This document shows, piece after piece, positions 41,155-49,714 of a stretch of DNA of 64,000 nt (its first letter is position 1; every line of letters starts with the position of its first letter). The position numbers were made by a program, and so were the translations under genes. The notes beneath the pieces were generated by a model. That model did not search any database, was not told where the DNA came from, and saw only the letters and a program-made list of their open reading frames with translations. The stretch lies in the NCBI GenBank assembly GCA_902495355.1, contig CABUWV010000005.1:81001-145000 (forward strand), read 5' to 3'. The stretch is from an uncultured Collinsella sp. GTDB lineage: Bacteria > Actinomycetota > Coriobacteriia > Coriobacteriales > Coriobacteriaceae.

Positions 41155-42606
41155 GTGGCAGGCTGGAACCTAACCGGTAATGCCGTTTCCGCCGAGTTCG
41201 ACGGTTCGGACGAGCAAGAGCGCAAGGAGCTCAGCGTGAGCCAGGCGGTGGAGATCGCCGCCGGTGCGCTCGATGCCATTCCGCAACTGAGCGTTTTGGG
41301 CGAGGTCACGGGTTTCCGTGGTCCTAACGCCCGAAGCGGCCACTGCTATTTCCAGATCAAGGACGATTCGGCCGCCGTTGACTGCATCATTTGGAAGGGT
41401 GCCTATCTCAAGCGCACGTTCGATCTGCGCGACGGTATGCAGGTGAGCTTTAAGGGCAGCTTCAATCTCTATAAGGCTACGGGCCGCATGAGCTTTGTCG
41501 CTCGCTCGTTTTCGCTGGCGGGGGAGGGTCTGCTGCGTCAACAAGTGGCGCAACTGGCCGAAAAGCTACGCCGTGAGGGTCTGATGGACGAAGCGCGCAA
41601 GCGCCGCATCCCGGTGTTCTGCTCCCGCGTGGCGGTCGTCACCTCGCTTTCGGGTGCCGTAATCGACGACGTCAAGCGCACATTGCGTCGTCGCAACCCG
41701 CTCGTCGAGCTCGTCTGCGTGGGTGCCAAGGTACAAGGCGAGGGTGCGCCGACAGAGCTCATTGAGGGCCTGCGCCGCGCCGCTTCCATTACGCCGGCGC
41801 CCGACTGTATTTTGTTGGTGCGCGGCGGCGGCTCCTTTGAGGACCTCATGACCTTTAATGACGAGGAGCTTGCCCGCGCGGTGGCGGCTTGTCCCGTGCC
41901 CGTGGTGACCGGCATTGGCCATGAGCCCGATACCTCGATTTGCGACATGGTGAGCGACCGTCGCGCCTCCACGCCTACGGCGGCGGCAGAATCGGTGGCG
42001 CCGGCTATGACGGAGTTGGCCGATGTGCTCGAGGCGCGCTATCAACGTCTGGGTGCTGCGATGGCATCGATGATTGGGTCGGCCCAGGTCGACCTGGAGA
42101 TGCTCGATCAGCGCGGTCGCCGTGCCTGGGATACCTATACGGCTCGCTTGGGCGATGCGCTCGATGCGGCTGCGTGCCGCCCGTGCCTCAACGACCCAAC
42201 GTTTATGGTTGAGCGTCGCGAGTCTGAGCTTGCCCTGACGGCCGATCGTTTGTCCGGCGCCATAACGCGTTCGGTTGGGGCATTCCGCTCCAACTTTGAG
42301 CGTCTGCCCGAGCGCTTGATCGCAAGCACCTCAGGACTCGATGGCAAGCGCCATGCGCTCACGCTCGCAAGCTCCCGCCTGGAGCATCAGGGGCGCACGA
42401 TGCTCAACAAGCCAGCATCCGACCTGGGCCGTGCGGCAGCCTCGCTCGATGCCCTGTCGCCGCTCAAGGTGCTTGCCCGTGGTTATTCCATCGCGTACAG
42501 CGATGATGGGGTGGCCACGAGCGCCAAGACCTTTAAGCCCGGTGACGCCATTCGCGTGCGCATGGCAGACGGCAACGTGGCGGCAACGGTCGATACGGTC
42601 GAGTAG
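41155..42606 (+). CDS. xseA: Exodeoxyribonuclease VII large subunit
   Basis: The 483-residue protein has an N-terminal OB domain (LSVLGEVTGFRGPNARSGHC, YFQIKDDSAAVDCIIWKGA) and the ExoVII catalytic domain (RVAVVTSLSGAVIDDV, ILLVRGGGSFEDLMTFNDEE, TGIGHEPDTSICDMVSDRRA), followed by a long helical region. It degrades single-stranded DNA with XseB. The GTG start at 41155 has AGGAGG upstream. The small-subunit gene follows 42 nt later. Confidence 0.92.
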   Translation: MAGWNLTGNAVSAEFDGSDEQERKELSVSQAVEIAAGALDAIPQLSVLGEVTGFRGPNARSGHCYFQIKDDSAAVDCIIWKGAYLKRTFDLRDGMQVSFKGSFNLYKATGRMSFVARSFSLAGEGLLRQQVAQLAEKLRREGLMDEARKRRIPVFCSRVAVVTSLSGAVIDDVKRTLRRRNPLVELVCVGAKVQGEGAPTELIEGLRRAASITPAPDCILLVRGGGSFEDLMTFNDEELARAVAACPVPVVTGIGHEPDTSICDMVSDRRASTPTAAAESVAPAMTELADVLEARYQRLGAAMASMIGSAQVDLEMLDQRGRRAWDTYTARLGDALDAAACRPCLNDPTFMVERRESELALTADRLSGAITRSVGAFRSNFERLPERLIASTSGLDGKRHALTLASSRLEHQGRTMLNKPASDLGRAAASLDALSPLKVLARGYSIAYSDDGVATSAKTFKPGDAIRVRMADGNVAATVDTVE

Positions 42607-42648
42607 GCCGCGTTTCATAGCGATAAACCTTTAGGAAAGGAAACAGAT

Positions 42649-42915
42649 ATGGCAGAGAAGACCCCGGTCGAGCAGCTTACGTACAAGCAGGCTTCACAGG
42701 AGTTGGAGCTCATCATCCGCAGCTTGGAGTCGGGTGATATGGAGCTCGAGGAGTCGCTTGAGAGCTATACCCGCGGCGTCGAGCTCCTCAAGAGCCTGCG
42801 TACCCGCTTGTCCGATGCCGAGCAGAAGGTCTCGGTGCTCCTGAAGGACGTCGACGGCAACGACGTGCTCGCCGACGGCGAAGCCGCCAACACCGACGAC
42901 AACCTTTCGTTCTAA
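42649..42915 (+). CDS. xseB: Exodeoxyribonuclease VII small subunit
   Basis: The 88-residue helical protein matches XseB (LTYKQASQELELIIRSLESG, MELEESLESYTRGVELLK). It binds the helical region of XseA. An AGGAAAGGAAACAGAT leader precedes the ATG, and xseA lies directly upstream. The acidic tail is typical. Confidence 0.9.
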   Translation: MAEKTPVEQLTYKQASQELELIIRSLESGDMELEESLESYTRGVELLKSLRTRLSDAEQKVSVLLKDVDGNDVLADGEAANTDDNLSF

Positions 42916-42964
42916 CCATCCCGACCAAATATAATTACCTTGGTCTGTGAGAAAGGAACCAACC

Positions 42965-43300
42965 ATGTGTGATTGCATCTTCTGCAAAATTGCCAACCAC
43001 GAGATCCCCTCGACCGTCGTCTACGAGGATGACCAGGTCATCGCGTTCGACGACCTCAATCCCCAGGCGCCGGTCCACACGCTCGTGATCCCCAAGAAGC
43101 ACTACAGTGACATCGCCGATAACGTGCCCGCCGAGACCATGGGCGCCATGGCCCACGCCATCCAGGAGGTCGCCAAGGCCAAGGGTCTGGAGGACGGTTT
43201 CCGCGTCATCTCCAACAAGGGCGTCAACGCCGGTCAGACCGTCATGCACTTCCACATGCACGTCCTCGGCGGCAAGAACCTGGGCGAGAACCTCATCTGA
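42965..43300 (+). CDS. HIT-family nucleotide hydrolase (HinT-like)
   Basis: The 111-residue protein begins CDCIFCKIANHEIPSTVVYE and ends with the histidine triad HFHMHVLGG. It matches HinT-type purine nucleoside phosphoramidases. GAAAGGAACC precedes the ATG at 42965. It follows xseB by 49 nt and may be in the same transcript. Confidence 0.92.
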   Translation: MCDCIFCKIANHEIPSTVVYEDDQVIAFDDLNPQAPVHTLVIPKKHYSDIADNVPAETMGAMAHAIQEVAKAKGLEDGFRVISNKGVNAGQTVMHFHMHVLGGKNLGENLI

Positions 43301-43341
43301 GGACGCACGGCCCGTCGCCTTGGCTGCCTTTGGAGTAACCT

Positions 43342-44232
43342 ATGCAGTTTTCTCAACTCGAATACTTTCAAGCGGTAGCGAACTACGGCGGCGTGCGCAA
43401 AGCGGCTCGCGCCGTTCACGTGAGCCCACAGGCTGTCTCGTCGGCAATTAAGAAACTGGAGTCTGAGTATCAGATCGTTTTGCTCAATCGATCGGCGGGG
43501 GAGGCTGTTTTGTCTCCGGCGGGCAGAGAATTTGCGCGTCGTGCACGCGTGATCCTGGCACAAGTCGACGATCTCAAAAAGTACACCCAATCGGGGAACG
43601 GTGGCGTTTCGCCCGACGGCCACTTTCGTCTTTACGTCCCCTGTCTTCACGGGCGGGGGCGTCTTTTTTCCGAAAACTGGTACGACTCGTTTGAAAGCTC
43701 GCACCCTCAGATTCACCTTGATGTGTGGCATCAGCCAACGGCTACATGCTTTGAATCACTTGTGCTTGGCATTTCGGATGCGGCCATCTCATTTGAGGAA
43801 CCAAGGGACAGTGTCCTTTCTTCGAAATACTTGGGTGAAAAGGAGCTCAAGGTTCTTTCGTGCCCAGCGGGTCATCAATCTGTGGGTGCTATGACCGTTC
43901 GTGAGTTACTGGGCGGCAGGTTAGCTGTTCCCATTAATTTGTCGCCCTGTCTCAATGCGATCAATCAATGCCCCGAAGCTCAGCTGGTTAATTTCCGCTT
44001 CCGCGACGTCGAATACGGAAACAGAGCGCAGGCTGAGTTTCTTCAAGCCGGGGGATTGATATTGGGTTTTTCTGGCTCTTCTCTCGCATCAGATGGGTCG
44101 GAAGTGAGCGAGTACTCTATTGAAGGTTCGCATGACGTAGCCTTGCCCATCTACTTTTGCTATCGACAAAATGCCTGGACCGATCGACACCAGACGGTAT
44201 TTCTTCACCTATTGCGTCATCTTGCTTCGTGA
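43342..44232 (+). CDS. LysR-family transcriptional regulator
   Basis: The 296-residue protein has an N-terminal winged helix (FSQLEYFQAVANYGGVRKAA, then VSPQAVSSAIKKLESEY) and a substrate-binding domain (from VSPDGHFRLYVPC). It lies upstream of an MFS efflux-type gene in the same direction, which may be its target. Codon use is visibly less GC-rich than in neighbours, hinting at acquisition with the MFS gene. Effector unknown. Confidence 0.85.
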   Translation: MQFSQLEYFQAVANYGGVRKAARAVHVSPQAVSSAIKKLESEYQIVLLNRSAGEAVLSPAGREFARRARVILAQVDDLKKYTQSGNGGVSPDGHFRLYVPCLHGRGRLFSENWYDSFESSHPQIHLDVWHQPTATCFESLVLGISDAAISFEEPRDSVLSSKYLGEKELKVLSCPAGHQSVGAMTVRELLGGRLAVPINLSPCLNAINQCPEAQLVNFRFRDVEYGNRAQAEFLQAGGLILGFSGSSLASDGSEVSEYSIEGSHDVALPIYFCYRQNAWTDRHQTVFLHLLRHLAS

Positions 44233-44351
44233 GGCCATTTGGCCTCGTGTCGTCAAGTGAATGTTGACGCCTTGTAACACATGACTGACGGCTTTGCCCT
44301 CATGCTTTTCCAAGATTCCGATTTAGATTGTTGACTCTTGGAGGGCGGAGC

Positions 44352-45512
44352 ATGAAAAACCGTACGGTTTTGCTTTATATGACGTTTGTTTTTCTGTCGA
44401 ACTTCAGCACCATTTTGTATTTTCTGACGGTTTACCTTGAATTCGTCGGATTCTCGATGGTGGCGATTTCTAGCATGATGATTGCATATCAAGTGAGCAA
44501 GTTCATCCTTGAAGTTCCCACTGGCTATATTGCCGATAGGTTTGGACGAAAGACAAGTGGTCTCGTTGGCGTCGTGGGGATGCTTGGATACTACGCCGCC
44601 CTGCTTCTCGTCCGTTCTCCTCTGCTTTTAATCGGCGCGTTTGCTCTCAAAGGTTTTGCCGCTGCATGTATGAGCGGGTCCATGGAAGCGATTTACATTG
44701 ACAGCGTCTCTCTGGACCAGCTCGTAAGGCTTAATGTCGTTGAGCGATTTGTTTTCTATGCCTCTTATGCCCTCTCCGCTTGTGTGGGCGGTTTCATTTC
44801 GTCCGCTGGCGCGTATCTCATTGGTCTTTTGGCAGATATCATCGCAATGGTGTTGACGTTGGTTGTCGTTGTCTGCATTCCTGAGATGCGAAGAGGGGAC
44901 ACTACAGCGACACCTAAGCGTGGAATTAGCCCGAAGATGATCGGTGCCGCTATTGCGCGTAACGGCATTCTTCGTTCAGCGTTCATCATGGACTGCTCTC
45001 AGGCATTTGCTTTTGTCGCCCTGGAAGACTTTTTCTCACTGTTGCTTGCGGGTCGCGGAATGAATGCCGTCGCTTCGGGTGTGATCATTGCGGTCCAGCT
45101 TCTTGCCTCGGCCTCCATGGGGCTTATTGTGCCCAGTGTGATTGCTCATGTCGACAAGGGCCGTTTTGCGCGTATTTGCGGCATCGTGCGCCTTTCCCTG
45201 GCTGCTCTGTTTTTGATTCCCTTTACTCCGGTCTATTTGCTGCCCGTGTTCTATGTACTGCAGACGGTCGCGTACTCGTTATTTGCTCCAATTAAATACT
45301 CAATTTTTCAAAATGCTGTCGATTCTTCGATGCGCTGTTCACTGATTTCGGTCCAAAGCCAGATGGTGGCGGTGGGTGCCATCCTTTTCTATCTGTTCAA
45401 TGCTGCGTTGAGCAGCATCGCGGGCATTCGAGTCGTATTGCTTGTTGCGCTCGGGATTTCTTCCCTGGTGTATATCCCCGCGCTATTTCGTCTTACAAGT
45501 CAAAGGCCATGA
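44352..45512 (+). CDS. MFS transporter
   Basis: The 386-residue protein has 12 predicted membrane helices and an MFS loop motif (GYIADRFGRKTSG) between helices 2 and 3. GGAGGG lies 6 nt before the ATG at 44352. It is probably a drug or metabolite exporter controlled by the LysR gene upstream; the substrate cannot be read. Base composition is lower in GC than flanking genes. Confidence 0.82.
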   Translation: MKNRTVLLYMTFVFLSNFSTILYFLTVYLEFVGFSMVAISSMMIAYQVSKFILEVPTGYIADRFGRKTSGLVGVVGMLGYYAALLLVRSPLLLIGAFALKGFAAACMSGSMEAIYIDSVSLDQLVRLNVVERFVFYASYALSACVGGFISSAGAYLIGLLADIIAMVLTLVVVVCIPEMRRGDTTATPKRGISPKMIGAAIARNGILRSAFIMDCSQAFAFVALEDFFSLLLAGRGMNAVASGVIIAVQLLASASMGLIVPSVIAHVDKGRFARICGIVRLSLAALFLIPFTPVYLLPVFYVLQTVAYSLFAPIKYSIFQNAVDSSMRCSLISVQSQMVAVGAILFYLFNAALSSIAGIRVVLLVALGISSLVYIPALFRLTSQRP

Positions 45513-45545
45513 GTATTTAGGCACCGATAACTTATATATCAACGC

Positions 45546-45579
45546 AATAAACCCGAGCGCGAGGGCGTTTGGGTTTATT
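45546..45579. terminator. Terminator after the MFS gene
   Basis: A 9-bp stem (AATAAACCC with GGGTTTATT, 45546-45554 with 45571-45579) with A/T flanks lies between the MFS gene and ackA1. Confidence 0.65.
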
Positions 45580-45632
45580 ATTGAAGCGTATGTAACCTGG
45601 CGGCGCTACACCGCCTGTTAGTAGGGAGACAC

Positions 45633-46811
45633 ATGAACGTTCTGGTCGTCAACGCGGGATCTTCGACCCTTAAGTATCAGGTCATCGACACCAAGTCCCA
45701 TAAGGTGTCCGCAAAGGGCTCCTGCGAGCGCGTCTGCTTTACCGGTGGTACCTTCACCCATGCTGCCAATGGCTCCAAGAAGGTGACCGAGAACATCGAG
45801 TTCCCCGACCACAAGGTCGCCATCGAGGTCGTCCTGAAGGACCTTGAGGCCAACGGCGTCAAGATCGAGGGCATCGGCCACCGTATCGTTCAGGGCGGTT
45901 GGTACTTTGGTGATTCCTCCCTCGTCGACGAGGACGTCCTCGCCAAGATTCGCGAGGTCGCCCCGCTGGCGCCGCTGCACAACAACCCCGAGGCCAACGT
46001 TATCGAGTACTGCCTGGAGCAGTATCCCGATCTGCCCAACGTCACGGTCTACGACACCGCTTTCCACTTCAACATGCCCGAGGTCGCCAAGACCTACGCC
46101 CTTCCCAAGGATGTTTGCGACAAGCTGCACATCCGTAAGTACGGCGCCCACGGCACCAGCTATCGCTACATCTCCAAGAAGGTCGCCGAGATGACCAACG
46201 GCGAGGCCCGCAAGGTCGTCGTGTGCCATATCGGCTCCGGCGCTTCCCTGTGCGCCATCGAGGACGGCAAGTGCATGGACACCACCATGGGCTTGACGCC
46301 GCTCGACGGCGTCATGATGGGCACCCGCTGCGGCTCCATCGACCCGGCTACCGTGTGCTACCTGCAGCGCGAGGGTGGCTACACCTTCGACGAGGTCGAC
46401 GAGATGATGAACAAGAAGTCCGGCCTTTTGGCTGTGACCGGTGGCAAGACCAACGACTGCCGCAACGTTGAGGAGCTCGCCGCTGCTGGTGACCCCGATG
46501 CTCAGCTCGCCTTCGACATGTTTGTCTACAAGATTGCCGCCAAGGCTGCCGAGATGGCTACTTCTATGTGCGGTATGGACACCCTGGTCTTTACTGCCGG
46601 TATCGGCGAGCACGCTCCGGCTGTTCGCGCCGGCGTTGCCGACCGTCTGGCCTTTATGGGCGTCAAGATGGATCATGCCCGCAACGCCCTGCGTGGTGAC
46701 GGCGCTTGGTGCCTGTCTGCCAAGGATTCCAAGGTCAAGATTTTCGTCATCCCCACGGACGAGGAGTTCATGATCGCTTCCGACGTCGAGCGCATCGTCA
46801 ACGGCAAGTAA
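45633..46811 (+). CDS. ackA: Acetate kinase, paralogue 1
   Basis: The 392-residue protein matches acetate kinase along its length (NVLVVNAGSSTLKYQ, APLAPLHNN, VYDTAFHFNMPE, MGLTPLDGVMMGTRCGSIDP, FTAGIGEHAP). It transfers phosphate between acetyl phosphate and ADP to make ATP. Several positions differ from the canonical enzyme: GHRIVQGG replaces GHRVVHGG, the second His of HGTSH is Tyr (HGTSY), and GDIDP is GSIDP. A second copy follows 165 nt downstream. A GTAGGGAGAC site precedes the ATG. Substrate shift is possible. Confidence 0.85.
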   Translation: MNVLVVNAGSSTLKYQVIDTKSHKVSAKGSCERVCFTGGTFTHAANGSKKVTENIEFPDHKVAIEVVLKDLEANGVKIEGIGHRIVQGGWYFGDSSLVDEDVLAKIREVAPLAPLHNNPEANVIEYCLEQYPDLPNVTVYDTAFHFNMPEVAKTYALPKDVCDKLHIRKYGAHGTSYRYISKKVAEMTNGEARKVVVCHIGSGASLCAIEDGKCMDTTMGLTPLDGVMMGTRCGSIDPATVCYLQREGGYTFDEVDEMMNKKSGLLAVTGGKTNDCRNVEELAAAGDPDAQLAFDMFVYKIAAKAAEMATSMCGMDTLVFTAGIGEHAPAVRAGVADRLAFMGVKMDHARNALRGDGAWCLSAKDSKVKIFVIPTDEEFMIASDVERIVNGK

Positions 46812-46892
46812 TTGCAAGAGGGGAGGGGCTGGACAACCGAGCGCCGTTCGGCCCCTCTTTTGTGCTCGTTGGGCGATATGCCTGATAGCTAT

Positions 46893-46909
46893 TTATCAAG
46901 TTGTGATAA
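46893..46909. promoter_or_regulatory. Operator-like palindrome upstream of ackA2
   Basis: TTATCA and TGATAA form a perfect inverted repeat with a 5-nt centre, about 65 nt before the second acetate kinase. A TTAAAAT box follows at about 46916-46922. The GATAACTT string also occurs upstream of ackA1 (45526-45533). Regulator unknown. Confidence 0.4.
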
Positions 46910-46975
46910 CTTCTTATTAAAATGCGGCCGCCTTAAGGGGTCTGCGTCGACCGTATTGCACTGCAAAGGAGTCTC

Positions 46976-48154
46976 ATGAACGTACTTGTTGTCAACGCCG
47001 GCAGCTCAAGCCTTAAATATCAGCTTTTGGATACCGATACCCGCGAGGTTTTCGCCAAGGGCAACTGCGAACGCATCGGTTCGGACATGGGCATCTTTGG
47101 CCACTCCGAGAACGGTGGCGCCAAGCAGACCGAGGAGGTCCCTTTCCCCGATCATCGCTCTGCTATCGCTCGCGTGCTCGAGGAGCTCGAGAAGACCGAC
47201 TTTACGATTGATGGCATTGGCCATCGTATCGTTCAGGGCGGCTGGCACTTCGATGATTCCGCGGTCGTCGACGACGAGGTTATGGCTAAGATCCTTGAGG
47301 TGGCCCCGCTCGCTCCGCTGCACAATTACGGCGAGGCCGCGGCAATCGAATATTGCCGCGAGAAGTATCCGGAGCTGCCCAACGTGGCCGTCTTTGACAC
47401 CTCGTTCCACATGACCATGCCCGAGGTCGCCTACACCTACGCGCTGCCCAAGGACGTGTGCGACAAGTACCACGTGCGCAAGTACGGCGCCCACGGCACG
47501 AGCCACCGCTATGAGTGGATGATGGCCAAGGAGATCCTGGGTTCGCGCTGCCACCGCCTGCTTTCGTGCCATCTGGGCAACGGTGCTTCGCTCGCTGCTA
47601 TCGAGGACGGCGTGTGCCGCGACACCACGATGGGTCTCACGCCGCTCGATGGCCTGATGATGGGCACCCGTTGTGGTTCCATCGACCCGGCCACCGTGTG
47701 CTACCTGCAGCGCGAGGGCGGCTACAGCTACCAGGAAGTCGATGACATGATGAACAAGCAGTCTGGTCTGCTTGCCATTTCGGGTATCTCCAACGACGCC
47801 CGCGACATCCGCACGCGCGCCTCCGAGGGCGACGAGCGCTGCCTGCTCGCCTTCGATATGTTCGCCTACAAGGCCATGCAGCAGGCCGGCTCTATGATTG
47901 CTTCCATGGCGGGCGTGGACACCATCACCTTTACCGCCGGCATCGGCGAGAACGACTGGTCGATTCGCAAGGCCTTCTGCGATTGCTTTGAGTGGCTGGG
48001 CGTACGCATCGACAACAACAAGAACCGCGAGGCCGTGGGCAACGGCCCGCAGGTCATCAGCGCCGCCGGTTCCGCCGTCACGGTCATGGTCATCCCCACC
48101 GACGAGGAATACATGATCGCCCACGATGTCGAGCGTCTGACCAAGAACAACTAA
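46976..48154 (+). CDS. Acetate kinase, paralogue 2
   Basis: The 392-residue protein has the same family motifs as the copy upstream (NVLVVNAGSSSLKYQ, APLAPLHNY, VFDTSFHMTMPE, GTRCGSIDPATVC) and shares the unusual GHRIVQGG, but keeps the canonical HGTSH. This suggests it is the catalytically conventional copy, while the first is altered. AAAGGAG lies 5 nt before the ATG. A phosphate acetyltransferase gene faces it, completing the acetyl-CoA to acetate route. Confidence 0.87.
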   Translation: MNVLVVNAGSSSLKYQLLDTDTREVFAKGNCERIGSDMGIFGHSENGGAKQTEEVPFPDHRSAIARVLEELEKTDFTIDGIGHRIVQGGWHFDDSAVVDDEVMAKILEVAPLAPLHNYGEAAAIEYCREKYPELPNVAVFDTSFHMTMPEVAYTYALPKDVCDKYHVRKYGAHGTSHRYEWMMAKEILGSRCHRLLSCHLGNGASLAAIEDGVCRDTTMGLTPLDGLMMGTRCGSIDPATVCYLQREGGYSYQEVDDMMNKQSGLLAISGISNDARDIRTRASEGDERCLLAFDMFAYKAMQQAGSMIASMAGVDTITFTAGIGENDWSIRKAFCDCFEWLGVRIDNNKNREAVGNGPQVISAAGSAVTVMVIPTDEEYMIAHDVERLTKNN

Positions 48155-48176
48155 CGCGCGCATTTGCAAGTAAACG

Positions 48177-48212
48177 AAAGGCCTCCAAAGCAACAGCTCC
48201 GGAGGCCTTTTT
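48177..48212 (+). terminator. Terminator of the ackA2 gene
   Basis: A 10-bp stem (48177-48186 with 48201-48210) with a T run lies 22 nt after the stop codon. Confidence 0.85.
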
Positions 48213-48360
48213 GCTAGCAAGCGGAAATCCGAGTCCCAAAGTGATCGCCACCAGCAACGTCTGCACTTTCAGCAACGATACCCATCCGTTCAGATTTTTA
48301 GACCCAGCTCGTAGCCAAGCCGCCGTCCACTCCAGATACCCTGATTGCAACGTAGCGGCA

Positions 48361-48487
48361 GGGACCCTACAGGGTAAAGCTCTGAAAACTTTCCGCAGGA
48401 CGCATGAAACCCCCGCCGCACAAAGTGCGCAGCGGGGGTTTCATGCATGTCCGAGGACGTTTTCAGAGCTTTACCCTGTAGGGTCCC
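48361..48487. repeat. 127-nt nested hairpin element between ackA2 and pta
   Basis: Perfect 29-bp outer arms (48361-48389 with 48459-48487) enclose a core with a perfect 15-bp inner stem (48402-48416 with 48432-48446) capped by a CGCAC/GTGCG stem. The linkers TTTCCGCAGGAC and ATGTCCGAGGAC pair only in part. The design resembles the two 55-nt-core repeats but with different linkers. It ends 15 nt from the pta stop codon, between convergent genes. Confidence 0.75.
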
Positions 48488-48502
48488 GAGGGGATACGTC
48501 CG

Positions 48503-49483
48503 CTACTCAGCCATCTGAGCCTGGACGGCGGTGATGGCTACGACACCCACGATGTCGTCGGCAGAGCAGCCGCGCGACAGATCGTTGACCGGCTTGGCGA
48601 TGCCCTGCAGGATGGGGCCGTAGGCGTCGGCGCCGGCGAAGCGCTGGACCAGCTTGTAGCCGATGTTGCCGGCCTCGAGGTCGGGGAACACGAGCACGTT
48701 GGCCTTGCCGGCAACGGAGGAGCCGGGAGCCTTGAGCTGGGCGACGGTGGGGACGATAGCGGCGTCGAGCTGCAGGTCGCCGTCGATGGCGAGCTCGGGA
48801 GCCTTCTCCTTGCAGAACTTCACGGCCTCCTGGACCTTCTTGGCGACCTCGCCGCCAGCGGAGCCCATGGTGGAGTAGGAGAGCATGGCCACGTGCGGCT
48901 CAACGTTGCCCATGAAGGTGGACCAGGAGTGAGCGGAGGCGATGGCGATCTCGGAGAGCTCGTCGGAGGACGGGTTGATGTTGAGGCCACAGTCGGCGAA
49001 GAGCAGCGTGCCGTCGGTGCCGAACTGCGGGGTGTCGGTGCACATCACGAAGAAGGCCGAGACCAGCTTGGTGCCCGGGGCGGTCTTGAGGATCTGAAGC
49101 GCGGGGCGCAGGGTGTCGGCGGTGGAGTGGCAGGCGCCGGAGACCAGGCCGTCGGCATCGCCCATCTTGACCATCATGGTGCCAAAGTAGGTGGCGTCCA
49201 TCACCTGGGCGCGAGCCTGCTCGATGGTAACGCCCTTCTTGGCGCGGAGCTCGGCAAACTTCTGCGCGTACTCCTCGTGCTTCTCGGCATTGCGCGGGTC
49301 GATGACGGTAGCGCCGGGAACGTTGATCTCGTCGGGGTTGCCCAGGATGACGATCTTTGCCAGGCCCTCCTCGATGATCTTGGTGGCCGCGACGATGGTG
49401 CGCGGATCCTCGCCCTCGGGAAGGACGATCGTCTTAAGGTCGGCCTTGGCGGCAGACTTCATTCGGTTAAGGAAATCGCTCAT
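48503..49483 (-). CDS. pta: Phosphate acetyltransferase
   Basis: The 326-residue single-domain protein matches Pta (IVLPEGEDPRTIVAATKIIE, DGLVSGACHSTADTLRPALQ, SYSTMGSAGGEVAKKVQEA, VFPDLEAGNIGYKLVQRF). It makes acetyl phosphate from acetyl-CoA, the substrate of the acetate kinases encoded opposite. The ATG at 49483 has GGAG upstream. A TAAACCCGC hairpin (49536-49558) lies in its leader region. Confidence 0.92.
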   Translation of the reverse strand: MSDFLNRMKSAAKADLKTIVLPEGEDPRTIVAATKIIEEGLAKIVILGNPDEINVPGATVIDPRNAEKHEEYAQKFAELRAKKGVTIEQARAQVMDATYFGTMMVKMGDADGLVSGACHSTADTLRPALQILKTAPGTKLVSAFFVMCTDTPQFGTDGTLLFADCGLNINPSSDELSEIAIASAHSWSTFMGNVEPHVAMLSYSTMGSAGGEVAKKVQEAVKFCKEKAPELAIDGDLQLDAAIVPTVAQLKAPGSSVAGKANVLVFPDLEAGNIGYKLVQRFAGADAYGPILQGIAKPVNDLSRGCSADDIVGVVAITAVQAQMAE

Positions 49484-49535
49484 GTTACTCCTTACAAGCG
49501 TTTCGCTAAGCTCCAGGCGCCCGACTGTTCACGAA

Positions 49536-49558
49536 TAAACCCGCTGCTAGCGGGTTTA
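49536..49558. other. Hairpin in the pta-glf intergenic region
   Basis: A perfect 9-bp stem (49536-49544 with 49550-49558) lies upstream of pta on the minus strand. The rest of the 231-bp gap holds a TATAAT box (about 49630) for glf and nothing else recognised. Confidence 0.5.
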
Positions 49559-49714
49559 CCTTTCAATAATGTACGCCGCGGTGCTTGAGCTTTCCTTGTG
49601 TGGCAAGCTCATTATAGGACGCATTAGCGCTATAATCGCTCTGATAAATATGTCTCGAAGAATGTTCGAGAAAAGCCCAGCTAACGAGCCCGTGGCTTTT
49701 GACAAGGAGTATCG

